From Luoshenia tenuis (GTDB lineage Bacteria; Bacillota; Clostridia; Christensenellales; GCA-900066905), in NCBI RefSeq assembly GCF_014384745.1, contig NZ_JACRSO010000005.1, positions 133,763 to 197,762 of the forward strand: a stretch of DNA of 64,000 nt. Reading direction: 5' to 3'. The notes beneath the pieces are model-generated. The model was not told the DNA's origin and ran no database searches. It was given only the letters and a program-made list of their open reading frames with translations. The position numbers and the translations under genes were made by a program. Below are positions 15,571 through 23,835 of this stretch, in pieces (positions within the stretch are counted from its first letter, which is position 1; the number at the start of each line of letters is the position of its first letter).

Positions 15571-15942
15571 ATGCAGATCATGATCAATTGCGTGTTCGTA
15601 GGCTTGGGCGGCATGCTGGGCGCAGTTGCGCGCTATCTTCTGGGGCTGATCCCCGTTCGGGAGATGGGCGGGTTTCCGCTCATCACACTGGGCATCAATA
15701 TCTTAGGGGCGCTGGTCATCGGGCTGCTCGCGGCGCTGGCGCAAAAGCAGGCCTTTGACCCGGGATGGATGCTCTTTTTAAAGGTGGGCCTTTGCGGTGG
15801 GTTTACCACGTTTTCTACCTTTGCGCTGGAGGCACAGGGCCTGCTCTCGGGCGGACGGTGGGGCGCGGCTGTGCTGTATGTAACGCTAAGCGTAGCGGGC
15901 TGCATCGCCGCCGTGGCGCTGGGGAGGGTGCTGGTGCGGTAG
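15571..15942 (+). CDS. crcB: Fluoride channel CrcB/FluC
   Basis: Small four-helix dual-topology membrane protein (123 aa) that exports fluoride. Family signatures: GGMLGAVARYLLG near the N-terminus and GGFTTFSTFALE near residue 75, whose Thr/Ser/Phe residues line the fluoride path. ATG 15571 was chosen because the frame upstream is the riboswitch and AGGGAGG lies at 15555-15561. Only one crcB is present here; some Firmicutes use two different subunits as a heterodimer, so a homodimer is likely. Controlled by the upstream riboswitch. Confidence 0.95.
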   Translation: MQIMINCVFVGLGGMLGAVARYLLGLIPVREMGGFPLITLGINILGALVIGLLAALAQKQAFDPGWMLFLKVGLCGGFTTFSTFALEAQGLLSGGRWGAAVLYVTLSVAGCIAAVALGRVLVR

Positions 15943-16023
15943 GGGAAGGGAACATGCGGTTTTGTACCGAGTAAAAGACGGTTTGCCGCCCTGCATGGCC
16001 GGGCTATGGTTTACCTGGCGCCT

Positions 16024-16058
16024 AAAAAAACAAGGGCTTTGGATTTCCAAAGCCCTTG
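16024..16058 (-). terminator. Terminator of the TIM-barrel isomerase gene (possibly bidirectional)
   Basis: A 12-bp stem, CAAGGGCTTTGG / CCAAAGCCCTTG, with loop ATTT. On the minus strand it is followed by T7. The plus-strand side has CGTTTT, so it may also stop crcB transcripts. Confidence 0.9.
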
Positions 16059-16079
16059 CGTTTTACAAACCGTATTCGT

Positions 16080-16907
16080 TTACCAACCCAGCTGGCGCAG
16101 GTATTCCCGGCTCAGGGTAATGGCCTCCATGGGGGTGCGGCCCACCGAGCGATCCTGCTCGACGACCACCCACTTGGCGCCGGAGGCAACGGCCGCGTCC
16201 AGCACGGAGGGCATATCCTGGTGGCCATAGCCCACGGGGCGGAACTCAAAGGCGCCCTGCTCCTTGGGCTTTTCCCCGTCGATGCCGATCAGCTCGTACA
16301 TGGCGCCCGCCTCTTTGCCCTCTTCTTTGTAGTAGTCCTTCAGGTGAACCACCGGGCAGCGGCCCGCATACTTGCGGATGTAGGCACTGGGGCACTCGCC
16401 CGCCACGCGCACCCAGCAGATATCAAGCTCCGTCTGCAATAAATCCGCGGGGATGGCTTCGTACATATAATCCAGCGCATACTGCCCGTCCGGCATTTTG
16501 GCAAACTCAAAGTCGTGGTTGTGGTAAAGCAGGGTCACGCCCTTTTGCTTGCAGGCGCGGCCGATGCGCTCGATCTCCTCGATCACGTGGGGATACTCGG
16601 GCGTGCCCGGGCGGTATTCCTCGGTGAGGTAGGGCACGGCGATGTACTCGCAGCCGATGGTGATATAGTCGTCAATGGTCTTTTCGGTATCGCCAATCAG
16701 CTCCACATAAGGCACATGGGCGGACAGGGCGCGGATGCCCACCTCGTCCAATACCTTGCGCACCTCCTGGGCGCTCATGCCGTAAAGGCCGGCCAGCTCC
16801 ACCGCGTCATAGCCAATATCTTTGATTTTTTGGATGGTTCCCTTAAAGTCCTTCTCAGCGTCCTCCCGTACGGAGTAGACCTGTACTGCAACCGGAAGTT
16901 TTGCCAT
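16080..16907 (-). CDS. Sugar phosphate isomerase/epimerase (xylose-isomerase-like TIM barrel)
   Basis: 275-aa member of the AP endonuclease 2/xylose isomerase-like family (PF01261). Typical segments: VQVYSVREDAEKDF at the start, DAVELAG, LYHNHDFEF (His/Asp/Glu metal site), LDICWVRVAG, VVHLKDYY and VGYGHQD (catalytic His/Glu region). IolE, hydroxypyruvate isomerase and inosose dehydratases share this fold, so the exact substrate is open. AAGGAGGGTC precedes the ATG. Monocistronic, with its own promoter and terminator. Confidence 0.87.
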   Translation of the reverse strand: MAKLPVAVQVYSVREDAEKDFKGTIQKIKDIGYDAVELAGLYGMSAQEVRKVLDEVGIRALSAHVPYVELIGDTEKTIDDYITIGCEYIAVPYLTEEYRPGTPEYPHVIEEIERIGRACKQKGVTLLYHNHDFEFAKMPDGQYALDYMYEAIPADLLQTELDICWVRVAGECPSAYIRKYAGRCPVVHLKDYYKEEGKEAGAMYELIGIDGEKPKEQGAFEFRPVGYGHQDMPSVLDAAVASGAKWVVVEQDRSVGRTPMEAITLSREYLRQLGW

Positions 16908-16943
16908 AATATGACCCTCCTTAAAAAGTGTTTACTCGGTGTA

Positions 16944-16972
16944 AGTATAGCATATTCGCGCCGGATTGGGAA
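16944..16972 (-). promoter_or_regulatory. Promoter of the TIM-barrel isomerase gene
   Basis: Minus strand: TTCCCA (16972-16967), 17 bases, TATACT (16949-16944), about 35 bases ahead of the start codon. Confidence 0.5.
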
Positions 16973-17012
16973 GGGATAGGCCCACATCCCCTGGTAAAAT
17001 TTGTATAAAATG

Positions 17013-17049
17013 GCGAAAGGGCCGCAGGATCGTCCTGCAGCCCCTTCGC
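17013..17049 (-). terminator. Terminator of the esterase gene
   Basis: A long, nearly perfect hairpin: GCGAAAGG / CCTTCGC outer arms and GCAGGA / TCCTGC inner arms. On the minus strand it is followed by CATTTTATAC. Confidence 0.75.
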
Positions 17050-17060
17050 GTTGAGAGGGT

Positions 17061-17903
17061 TTAATTTGGCAAAATCGGTTTGCGTATTAAGGGGAACAGC
17101 TCGCCGATCGCCTTGCGAATGTAAAGATCCCAGAAATCCCACTCGTGCCCATAGCCGGGGATCTCCTCGAGCTGGGTATCGTACCCCAGGGATTTCAGGT
17201 GTTCGTGCGCTTTGCGCACGGTCGTTAAGGCAAAATCATCTCCGCCGCAGGCAAAATAGAATTTGGGCATGGGCTTGCCCTGCGCCAGGTTGCGCTTGGC
17301 GACGAAGAACATATCCTCTTCACTGCCCTCAAAGGCGTTAAGGTCGCCATAGGTATCCTCCATATCCGGCATGGCGATGCGCCCCGCGGTATTAAAGGGA
17401 GGCTGGGCTGCCCGGCGCTTGAGCTCCTGCACGTCAAAGGCGGCGCCGCTCATACACAGCGCCTGGCTGTACAGGTCCGGCCGCTTCAGGGCCAGGCGCA
17501 TGGCCCCGTTGCCCCCCATGGACAGCCCGGCGATAAAGGTATCTTCCCTTTTATCGGAAATGGGGAAGAAGGCCTGGCAGACCTGGGGCAGCTCCTCGGT
17601 AAAAAAGGTGAAGTACCGCCCCCCGTGGACCATATCCACATAGGAGGAGTTGAAAGCCGGCGCCATGATGATGGCCAGCTTGTTATCGTCGGCATAGCGC
17701 AGCACGGAGGAGAAATTGACCCAGTCGCTGTCATCTCCCGAGCCGCCGTGCAGCAGGTAAAGCACCTGGAACTTCATCCCCGGCACGTAATAACTCTGGG
17801 CTCCCTGCACGATATCCGCAAAGCTGAACGATGGCAGCGCCACGGTGATGTTGGTCTGCATCCCCAGCACCTGGGATAAAAAGTTCATTTTGATAAGTGC
17901 CAT
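17061..17903 (-). CDS. Esterase-D-like alpha/beta hydrolase (PF00756)
   Basis: Serine esterase of the EstA/acetylxylan-esterase-like group (280 aa). Nucleophile elbow GLSMGG with Ser128; oxyanion region LLHGGSGDDSDW near residue 50; catalytic His in GYGHEWDFWD near 257; an Asp before it in GGDDF. No signal peptide, so it is cytoplasmic and would act on short acyl esters or imported deacetylation substrates. The organism has GH43 xylosidase genes at 58-61 kb, so removal of acetyl groups from xylo-oligosaccharides is a reasonable but untested role. Own promoter and terminator; unlinked to other sugar genes. Confidence 0.85.
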   Translation of the reverse strand: MALIKMNFLSQVLGMQTNITVALPSFSFADIVQGAQSYYVPGMKFQVLYLLHGGSGDDSDWVNFSSVLRYADDNKLAIIMAPAFNSSYVDMVHGGRYFTFFTEELPQVCQAFFPISDKREDTFIAGLSMGGNGAMRLALKRPDLYSQALCMSGAAFDVQELKRRAAQPPFNTAGRIAMPDMEDTYGDLNAFEGSEEDMFFVAKRNLAQGKPMPKFYFACGGDDFALTTVRKAHEHLKSLGYDTQLEEIPGYGHEWDFWDLYIRKAIGELFPLIRKPILPN

Positions 17904-17940
17904 AAAAAATGATCCCCCTTCTTATTCTCTCTTTATGACT

Positions 17941-17970
17941 ATTATAGGAGGGCGATTTACGGTATGTCAA
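17941..17970 (-). promoter_or_regulatory. Consensus promoter of the esterase gene
   Basis: Minus strand: TTGACA (17970-17965), 18 bases, TATAAT (17946-17941). Both boxes are perfect. Confidence 0.75.
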
Positions 17971-18005
17971 TAAGATATTTAGCAAACTAATAAAAATTCG
18001 CCCGG

Positions 18006-18035
18006 TTGCGGCCAACAGGCAAGGCGTGGTATAAC
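18006..18035 (+). promoter_or_regulatory. Promoter of the HAD phosphatase gene
   Basis: TTGCGG (18006-18011), 18 bases, TATAAC (18030-18035), about 30 bases before the start codon. Confidence 0.45.
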
Positions 18036-18070
18036 GGATAGGAATAAAGTGCTTGAGGAGGATGGGTAGA

Positions 18071-18724
18071 TTGGCGATCAAGGGCGCGATTTTTGATATG
18101 GATGGGTTGATGATCGATACCGAGCGGCTGATGATGAAGGCCTGGCGCAGGGCCGGGGAGCAGATGGGTTTCCCCATCGGGGAGGACGTGGTCAAGCGCA
18201 CGCTGGGGCTGAATGCGGAGAATACCAAAAAGGTGTTTGCCGAAGTTTTTGCCCGGGAGGAGGACTTTCTAGCCTGCCGCCAGGTGCGCAACCAGCTGCT
18301 GGCGCAGGATATTGAGGCAAATGGCCTGCCGGTCAAGGCGGGGCTTTACCAGCTGCTGGACTTTTTAAAGGCCGGCGGCTATAAAATCGCCGTGGCCACC
18401 TCCACCGCGCGGGAGCGGGCCACCGGCTACCTGAAAAAGGTGGCGGTGGACGGGTATTTTGACGCCATCATCTGCGGGGATATGATCGCCCGCGGCAAGC
18501 CCGAGCCGGATATCTACCTGGCCGCGGCGGGGGCGCTGGGCCTTGCGCCGCAGCGCTGCATCGCCCTGGAGGATTCGCCGGTGGGCGTACTCTCGGCCTA
18601 TCGGGCCGGGTGCCGGCCCATTATGGTGCCGGATCTGATCGTCCCCTCTCCGGAGACCCGGGCGCTTTTGTATGCGCAGGTATCCTCGCTTGACGAGGTT
18701 ATCCCTTTGCTGGAAGGGGAATAG
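18071..18724 (+). CDS. HAD-superfamily phosphatase/phosphomutase, beta-phosphoglucomutase-like
   Basis: 217-aa subfamily IA HAD hydrolase. Motif I DMDGLMIDTE (nucleophile Asp, acid/base Asp), motif II VATSTARE, conserved Lys in GKPEPDIYL, motif IV ALEDSPVGVLSA. The helical cap lies between motifs I and II. The substrate is not determinable; relatives dephosphorylate sugar phosphates or isomerise beta-glucose-1-phosphate. Start: GAGGAGG at 18055-18061 is 9 bases from TTG 18071, whereas ATG 18062 directly abuts it, so TTG is the better start. Confidence 0.85.
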   Translation: MAIKGAIFDMDGLMIDTERLMMKAWRRAGEQMGFPIGEDVVKRTLGLNAENTKKVFAEVFAREEDFLACRQVRNQLLAQDIEANGLPVKAGLYQLLDFLKAGGYKIAVATSTARERATGYLKKVAVDGYFDAIICGDMIARGKPEPDIYLAAAGALGLAPQRCIALEDSPVGVLSAYRAGCRPIMVPDLIVPSPETRALLYAQVSSLDEVIPLLEGE

Positions 18725-18818
18725 ATGTATATAGGGGGCCTTTACTTAGACGGCGGTGAAAACGCGCGGGCTGCCCTGGATGGCGGGCGGCGCCAATGAC
18801 TTTAGGAGACCATAAAAC

Positions 18819-21251
18819 ATGAAAGTTCACGGGAAAAAGACGGGCGCGGGCGGCGCCCTGCGCGAGCCCACGCCGGAGCGGGGCCTGGAGGAGAGCGACG
18901 TAGCGCTGCGCAAAGCCATGGGCCTTGTCAACGTTGCGGTGGACGCGCAGAGCAGAACCGTCAAAGCGATCATCCACGACAACGTCTTTACCTTTTTCAA
19001 CCTGATATTCGTGGTGCTGGCCGTGCTGGTGGCGCTGGTGGGCTCGTACCGGAGCCTGACCTTTATGCCCATCGTGGTGCTCAACACCCTGATCGGCATC
19101 GTGCAGGAGGTGCGCTCCAAGCGCACGTTGGAAAAGCTGACCATGCTCAGCGCCCCCACGGCGCGGGTGCTGCGCGGCGGGCGGGAGCAGACGCTCAGGG
19201 CCGAAGAGCTGGTGCTGGACGACGTGGTGATCTTTACCGCGGGCAACCAGATCTGCGCGGACGGCGTGGTTCTGGAAGGCGAGGCGCAGGTCAACGAGGC
19301 GCTGCTCACCGGCGAGGCGGACGAGATCGCCAAGGGCCCGGGGGATCAGCTGATGAGCGGCAGCTTTATCGTTTCAGGCGTCTGCAAGGCCCGCCTTGTC
19401 GCCGTGGGGGCGGACAGCTATATCTCCCGCCTGACGCTGGAGGCCAAAAAGAGCAAGGGCGTGGGCCAAAGCAAGATGATCCTGGCGCTGAACCGGCTGA
19501 TCAAGGCCGTGGGGCTGATCATCATCCCCATCGGCGTGATCCTGTTTTTACACCAGTGGCTGCTGGTGGGCAACACGGTGGAAGAGAGCGTGGTGGGCAT
19601 GGTGGCCGCGCTGATCGGCATGATCCCGGAGGGGCTGTACCTGCTGGCCAGCGTGGCGCTGGTGATCAGCGTGATGCGCCTGGCGCGCAGCAAGGTGCTG
19701 GTGCACGAGATGAACTGCATTGAAATGCTGGCCCGGGTGGATGTGCTGTGCGTGGATAAGACCGGCACCATCACCGAGCCGGAAATGCGGGTAGAGGGCG
19801 CGGTGCCCCTTTCAGATGAAGGGGATATTTTGCCCTTGCTGGGGGATTTTGCCGCCGCCCAGGCCAGCGATAATATCACCATGGAGGCGGTTAAGGCCTA
19901 TTTTACCCAAGGGCAGGGGCGCAGGCCCCTGGGGGTGACCTCGTTTTCCGCCGCCTGCAAATACAGCTCGGCCACCTTTGAGGAGGGCTGCTATGTGCTG
20001 GGCGCGCCGGAGTTCGTACTGCGCGAGCGGTTCGGCGAATATCAGGCGCTGATCCAGAGCCACGCCGCCCGGGGGGCGCGGGTGCTGGTCTTTGCCCAAT
20101 ACGCCGGCCGGGCCGATGGCCGGGCGTTGACGGCGGGGGTGCGTCCGCTTTGCCTGGTGCTGCTGCGCAACCCCATTCGCAAAGCCGCCGCCCAGACTTT
20201 TGGCTACTTTGCGCAGCAGGGCGTGCAGGTCAAGGTGATCTCCGGAGACAATCCTGTAACCGTCTCCCAGGTAGCGATGCAGGCCCACATCGACGGAGCC
20301 GAAAACTATGTGGACGCCTCCACCCTGCAAACGGAGGAGGCGCTTTGCAAGGCCGCTACCCGCTATACCGTCTTTGGCCGGGTAACGCCCGCCCAAAAGC
20401 GCGCGCTGGTGCGGGCGCTGAAAAGTGCGGGGCATACCGTGGCCATGACCGGGGACGGCGTGAACGATGTGCTGGCTTTAAAGGATGCGGACTGTTCCAT
20501 CGCCATGGCCTCGGGCAGCGATGCGGCTGCCCAGGCCGCCCAGCTGGTACTGCTGGACAACGACTTTGCCCGCATGCCGCTTGTGGTGGACGAGGGGCGG
20601 CGGGTGGTCAACAATATCGAGCGGTCGGCCAGCCTGTTTCTGGTCAAAAATATCTTTTCCTTTCTCATGAGCTTTTTCTCCATCGTGCTGATGTGCACCT
20701 ATCCGGTGGGCCCGGCGCAGATCTCGCTGATCAGCGCCTTTACCATCGGCGCGCCGGCCTTTTTACTGGCGCTGGAGCCCAACAAGCGGCGGATTAAGGG
20801 CACCTTTTTGCGCAATGTGATCGAACGGGCCTTTCCCGCCGGAATTACGGACTTTATCCTGGTCAGCATTCTGATGCTGGTGGGAAGGTGGATGGGGATA
20901 CCCGACGAGATGATCTCCACCGCCGCGACGATACTCATGTCCGTCGTAGGGCTGCTCATCATCTGCTATATCGGCCGGCCCATGAACCTGTGGCGCTGGG
21001 CCATTGTGGCGGCGATGGTGGCGGGCATCGCCCTTAGCGCCACCTACTTCCACTGGTTGTTTGATATGAGCCGCCTTTCGTTGCACTGCACGGTGCTGCT
21101 GCTCATCCTGTGCGCGCTGGCGCTGCCGGTGATGCTGGGCTTAGGAAGGGCGACCCAAACGATGGTGGATTTCAGCTTCCGTATGGCGCGTCAATTCCTG
21201 CGCCGCTGCAAGGGGCTGGGCGCGCGCCGCAGAAAAGAGGAGGGGCGTTAA
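18819..21251 (+). CDS. Cation-transporting P-type ATPase
   Basis: 810-aa P-type ATPase. Phosphorylation motif DKTGTITEPE near residue 314; actuator motif LLTGEADE near 165; nucleotide-domain fragments; hinge MTGDGVNDVLALKDADCSIAM near 545. Transmembrane helix 4 carries IGMIPEGL, the PEGL ion-site motif shared with Ca2+ pumps and CtpE-like enzymes. There is no N-terminal CXXC heavy-metal domain. The most likely substrate is a hard cation (Ca2+, Mg2+ or Mn2+); the exact ion is open. AGGAG at 18804-18808 fits ATG 18819. The stop codon shares one base with the start of the next small gene (TAATG). Confidence 0.9.
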   Translation: MKVHGKKTGAGGALREPTPERGLEESDVALRKAMGLVNVAVDAQSRTVKAIIHDNVFTFFNLIFVVLAVLVALVGSYRSLTFMPIVVLNTLIGIVQEVRSKRTLEKLTMLSAPTARVLRGGREQTLRAEELVLDDVVIFTAGNQICADGVVLEGEAQVNEALLTGEADEIAKGPGDQLMSGSFIVSGVCKARLVAVGADSYISRLTLEAKKSKGVGQSKMILALNRLIKAVGLIIIPIGVILFLHQWLLVGNTVEESVVGMVAALIGMIPEGLYLLASVALVISVMRLARSKVLVHEMNCIEMLARVDVLCVDKTGTITEPEMRVEGAVPLSDEGDILPLLGDFAAAQASDNITMEAVKAYFTQGQGRRPLGVTSFSAACKYSSATFEEGCYVLGAPEFVLRERFGEYQALIQSHAARGARVLVFAQYAGRADGRALTAGVRPLCLVLLRNPIRKAAAQTFGYFAQQGVQVKVISGDNPVTVSQVAMQAHIDGAENYVDASTLQTEEALCKAATRYTVFGRVTPAQKRALVRALKSAGHTVAMTGDGVNDVLALKDADCSIAMASGSDAAAQAAQLVLLDNDFARMPLVVDEGRRVVNNIERSASLFLVKNIFSFLMSFFSIVLMCTYPVGPAQISLISAFTIGAPAFLLALEPNKRRIKGTFLRNVIERAFPAGITDFILVSILMLVGRWMGIPDEMISTAATILMSVVGLLIICYIGRPMNLWRWAIVAAMVAGIALSATYFHWLFDMSRLSLHCTVLLLILCALALPVMLGLGRATQTMVDFSFRMARQFLRRCKGLGARRRKEEGR

Positions 21252-21505
21252 TGATGAAGCGGGCCAGGCGTTTTTGCGTGCTGTTGATCTTTTCCACACT
21301 GGGCGTGTATATCGGCAAGTGGATCTGGCTGATCTGCGATTATGCCGCGCATCCCGGCTTTTATGAGCAGTTCAGCGCGCCCTGGTACGCGCAGATGGCG
21401 CCCTATACCTTGATGGCGGCGGGGCTGATGGCGGCCGGGGCGGCCGTATATCTGGCCCTGCGCCTGGCGGAGAAAAGGCGAAAAGAAAGGGAGAAGGCAT
21501 CATGA
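21251..21505 (+). CDS. Small two-helix membrane protein coupled to the P-type ATPase
   Basis: 84 aa: a basic N-terminus, helix 1 (about residues 6-27), a short aromatic outside loop (AAHPGFYEQFSAPWYAQM), helix 2 (about 46-68) and a strongly basic Lys/Arg/Glu tail. It starts on the last base of the ATPase stop codon and has AGAGGAGGGG upstream, so it must be translated from the same mRNA. No family recognised. Small membrane partners that modulate P-type pumps are known in other systems, which makes a regulatory or accessory role worth testing. ATG 21254 is an alternative start. Confidence 0.7.
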   Translation: MMKRARRFCVLLIFSTLGVYIGKWIWLICDYAAHPGFYEQFSAPWYAQMAPYTLMAAGLMAAGAAVYLALRLAEKRRKEREKAS

Positions 21506-21536
21506 AAAAAGCGCCGGAATAATCCGGCGCTTTTTT
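21505..21536. terminator. Strong bidirectional terminator
   Basis: AAAAAAGCGCCGGA / TCCGGCGCTTTTTT with loop ATAA. The A/T flanks are symmetrical, so it serves the ATPase operon and the convergent coat-protein genes. Confidence 0.93.
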
Positions 21537-21581
21537 GTCCCTGTCTAAACATCGGGACTGGGAAAGGTATCCCAATAAAGG

Positions 21582-21869
21582 TTACTTGGTCAGCTCGTTT
21601 TCCATCTTGCAGTAGGTCTGCTTGGCCTGGTCAATATCCTGGGCCTGGGCCTGCTTGATCTTGTAAAAGCCCTTTTGCTGCATGTAGTCAAAGGTCTGGT
21701 ACTGATCCTGCGTGGTGTTGGTAAAATTGTTCCCCAGCACCTGGCGAAACTCCGGCGTGGAAGCCTCGGTGATCGCCACGGAATAAAGGCCGACGATCTG
21801 CTTTTCCTGGCTGAGCAGGTCGGTCAGCATGTCCTGCTCAGTCAACTGTACAAAGGGATTTTCATTCAT
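21582..21869 (-). CDS. CotF-family spore coat-like protein
   Basis: 95-aa all-helical protein of the spore coat CotF family (PF07875), a ferritin-like helical-bundle fold. The opening MNENPFVQLTEQDMLTDLLSQEK is typical, with a Tyr/Gln/Thr-rich middle (TQDQYQTFDYMQQKGFYK). It lies downstream of a second small helical protein gene on the same strand and presumably in the same transcript. Expression in the mother cell is expected from the family; no clear sigma-E or sigma-K promoter was found. Confidence 0.85.
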   Translation of the reverse strand: MNENPFVQLTEQDMLTDLLSQEKQIVGLYSVAITEASTPEFRQVLGNNFTNTTQDQYQTFDYMQQKGFYKIKQAQAQDIDQAKQTYCKMENELTK

Positions 21870-21897
21870 GTTCTCGGATCTCCTTTTTTCTTAAAGG

Positions 21898-22098
21898 TTA
21901 ATGTTGGTTCAAAAACGCCATCAGCCCCGAATAACGCTGCTGATGGTGGAGCGCCAGCTGGCTGGCGAAATTCGACAGCTGCTGGTCGTTAAACTGGCGG
22001 GCGTAAAACTCGCACACCTTGCAGGCGTGCGCCTCCTGCCCCAGCACGTCCTCCAACATGCTCAGATCCTTGGTAGAAAGGCTGCAATTGTTGCTCAT
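21898..22098 (-). CDS. Small CotF-like / ferritin-like coat-associated protein
   Basis: 66 aa, two predicted helices: MSNNCSLSTKDLSMLEDVLGQEAHACKVCEFY and FNDQQLSNFASQLALHHQQRYSGL. It resembles the short partner proteins found next to CotF-type genes in Clostridia. Three Cys residues sit in the first half. ATG 22098 was chosen because AAGGAG directly abuts the upstream ATG at 22107. 28 bp separate it from the CotF-like gene; a shared operon divergent from recX. Confidence 0.72.
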   Translation of the reverse strand: MSNNCSLSTKDLSMLEDVLGQEAHACKVCEFYARQFNDQQLSNFASQLALHHQQRYSGLMAFLNQH

Positions 22099-22177
22099 GT
22101 CTTTCATCTCCTTTATTGGAATACGTCCCTATTTTCCGCTTGGGCGTCCGAAAGTATACCGGCCAATTTCTGGACGT

Positions 22178-22206
22178 TTGCCTGGAAGGGCAAAAGCGTT
22201 TATAAT
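22178..22206 (+). promoter_or_regulatory. Promoter of recX
   Basis: TTGCCT (22178-22183), 17 bases, TATAAT (22201-22206). Confidence 0.6.
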
Positions 22207-22244
22207 GATTTTGATTCGAATTTTTAAAAGGGGGCGAGAAGGAC

Positions 22245-22904
22245 ATGGCGCTGGTCACGGCTATTGAGGATCAAAAGCGCAACCGTACCCGGGTCAACAT
22301 CTATCTGGATGGGGAATACGCCTTTTCGCTGGAGAAGGAGACCTGCGCCAGGCTGCGTATCGCCATGGGGATGGAAATCGAGCCGGAGCAGGTGGCCCAG
22401 GCCGCGGCGCAGGACGAGCGGCGGGTGGCCTTTGACCGGGCGCTGACCTGCCTGGAGCGCCGCGCCCGTACCGAAAAGCAGGTGCGCGATTACCTGCGCG
22501 CCCGGGAGTTTGCACAGGATGTGATCGACGATACGCTCCAAAAGCTCAAGGGCTACCGCTTTGTGGACGATGCAGCTTATGCCAAAAACTTTGCCCAGGG
22601 GAAGCTGAACGCCGCGGGCCAGGGCCCGCACCGCATCCGCCGGGCGCTGAAAATGCAGGGCGTGCCCGATGCGGTGGCCGAGCAGGCCGTTTCTGAGCTG
22701 GATGAGGAGCGCCAAGCCCAGCTGCTGGCCGCCCAGGCCGAAAAGGCGCTGCGCCGCTACGCGGCGCTGCCCCGGCGCGAGGCCATGGGCAAGGCAGGGC
22801 AGGCGCTTTACCGCAAGGGCTTTGGCTGGGATGAGATCGCCTCGGCCCTGCGGGAGGCCTATGAGGCGCTGGAGCTGGATAAAGACGAGTACGAGGATTT
22901 TTAG
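22245..22904 (+). CDS. recX: Regulatory protein RecX
   Basis: RecA modulator (219 aa) built of three-helix repeats. Segments such as ALTCLERRARTEKQVRDYLRAREF, LKGYRFVDDAAYAKNFAQGKL and GPHRIRRALKMQGV are diagnostic. The N-terminal beta segment TRVNIYLDGEYAFSLEKE is that of the long Firmicutes form. recA is not adjacent. An AAGG-containing RBS lies just before ATG 22245; a sigma-A promoter is present at 22178-22206. Confidence 0.92.
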   Translation: MALVTAIEDQKRNRTRVNIYLDGEYAFSLEKETCARLRIAMGMEIEPEQVAQAAAQDERRVAFDRALTCLERRARTEKQVRDYLRAREFAQDVIDDTLQKLKGYRFVDDAAYAKNFAQGKLNAAGQGPHRIRRALKMQGVPDAVAEQAVSELDEERQAQLLAAQAEKALRRYAALPRREAMGKAGQALYRKGFGWDEIASALREAYEALELDKDEYEDF

Positions 22905-23082
22905 TGCGCATGGCCTCTGGCAGTAAAGCTGCATAAAACCTTTTGCGGCTAGGGAAAAGCCGGCCCCAGCGGTTATAAAAGAGATTCCTCATATTCGCGC
23001 GGAATGATAGAATTAGAGATGATGACCTGCGCGGGAAAATATGGGCTTTCGTTCAGAGATAAAAACGAAGATAAAGCAAAGC
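22905..23082. other. Intergenic region with an isolated REP-like half element
   Basis: No gene seen. 22981-23007 (GAGATTCCTCATATTCGCGCGGAATGAT, read here as its two arms GATTCCTC and GGAATGAT) resembles the right arm of the REP-type inverted repeats that close the composite repeats further on. Its left arm is absent. Confidence 0.5.
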
Positions 23083-23755
23083 AGGGAGGAAAGTTAGGGA
23101 ACGGATTATATATGTTAAGGGGGAAGGGGGATTCCGATTTCCCCCCTAGGCTAAAGCCCCTCTGTTCGCTGGGGCTTTCTGCAGCGGCAAGCCTTGCAGA
23201 AAGCTGACGCTCACAGAAATCATCGCGCCCTTTTCCCGCCACTGGCGGCGGGCGCTATAGATTTCCCTTAACAATCCCTAAACCTAAAGGTTCTCTGTTC
23301 ACTGTGGGTTTGCCCATCGCGGCGCGTCGGCCGCTTGGGCGCACCTCACGTTCACAGAAATCATCGCACCCTTCATCTGCCACAGGCAGCGGGTGCTATA
23401 GATTTCCCCAAACGGCCACTCCGTGGTGGGGACGGAGGTTTTCAAGCCCTCCGATGCTAATGAACCAATTAATTCTCCAGCCGTTTCGCTTATGCTATGC
23501 CCTTCGATTTACCCCCCACTTGCCTCCCTCTGACGAGGGAGGTGGCGCGCCTTTGGGTGCGCCGGAGGGAGAGATGCATCTGAACCAAAATCATTACCTG
23601 AACGTTCTCATCCTGTTGTCATTCAGAGCGCAGGCGAAGCCGGAGCGAAGAATCTAGTGCACGCCTTCTTGGCCCTGCGCATTCTGGGCGATCGTACCTA
23701 ATGCGCAGACAAATGGCTGCCGTGAGATTCCTCGCATCCGCTCGGAATGACTAGC
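23083..23755. repeat. Composite intergenic repeat, copy A
   Basis: Shares ordered blocks with copy B at 57129-57810. These are AGGGAGGAAAGTTA; the segment GTTAAGGGGGAAGGGG with the following Pyr-rich stretch; AGGCTAAAGCCCCTCTGTTC; CACAGAAATCATCGC; GGCGGCGGGCGCTATAGATT and TCCCTTAACAATCCC; AAACGGCCACTCCGTGG; and TTGCCTCCCTCTGACGAGGG through GCGCGCC to GCCGGAGGGAGAGAT. A unit running from TCTGTTC to CTATAGATTTCCC occurs twice in this copy (23161-23270 and 23292-23407). The end (23618-23751) is a REP-like inverted repeat. No transposase and no credible gene inside. Confidence 0.85.
23618..23751. repeat. REP-like long inverted repeat closing copy A
   Basis: GTCATTC ... GCGAAGAATCT (23618-23655) is complementary, with one mismatch in the inner block, to AGATTCCTCGC ... 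GAATGAC (23725-23751). The 69-base loop contains its own CTGCGCATT/AATGCGCAG hairpin. The arm sequence resembles REP/RAYT-type elements common in Clostridia. Confidence 0.75.
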
Positions 23756-23835
23756 ACATAAACCGATAGATCTCGCGCGCGCATGAAACAAGGGGCGAAC
23801 CATCAAGCTTATCAATAAAAATCAGGAGGAAAGAC

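Noticed and set aside
18725..18818. Metal riboswitch ahead of the P-type ATPase
   Set aside because: The 94-base gap has a GCCC/GGGC hairpin but no yybP-ykoY, M-box or NiCo motif that I can recognise.
23304..23657. Short open frame inside repeat copy A
   Set aside because: Not conserved in copy B and without RBS; the similarity between copies is at DNA level only.
22905..23835. CRISPR array
   Set aside because: Repeats here are long, few and not regularly spaced; no cas genes in the window.
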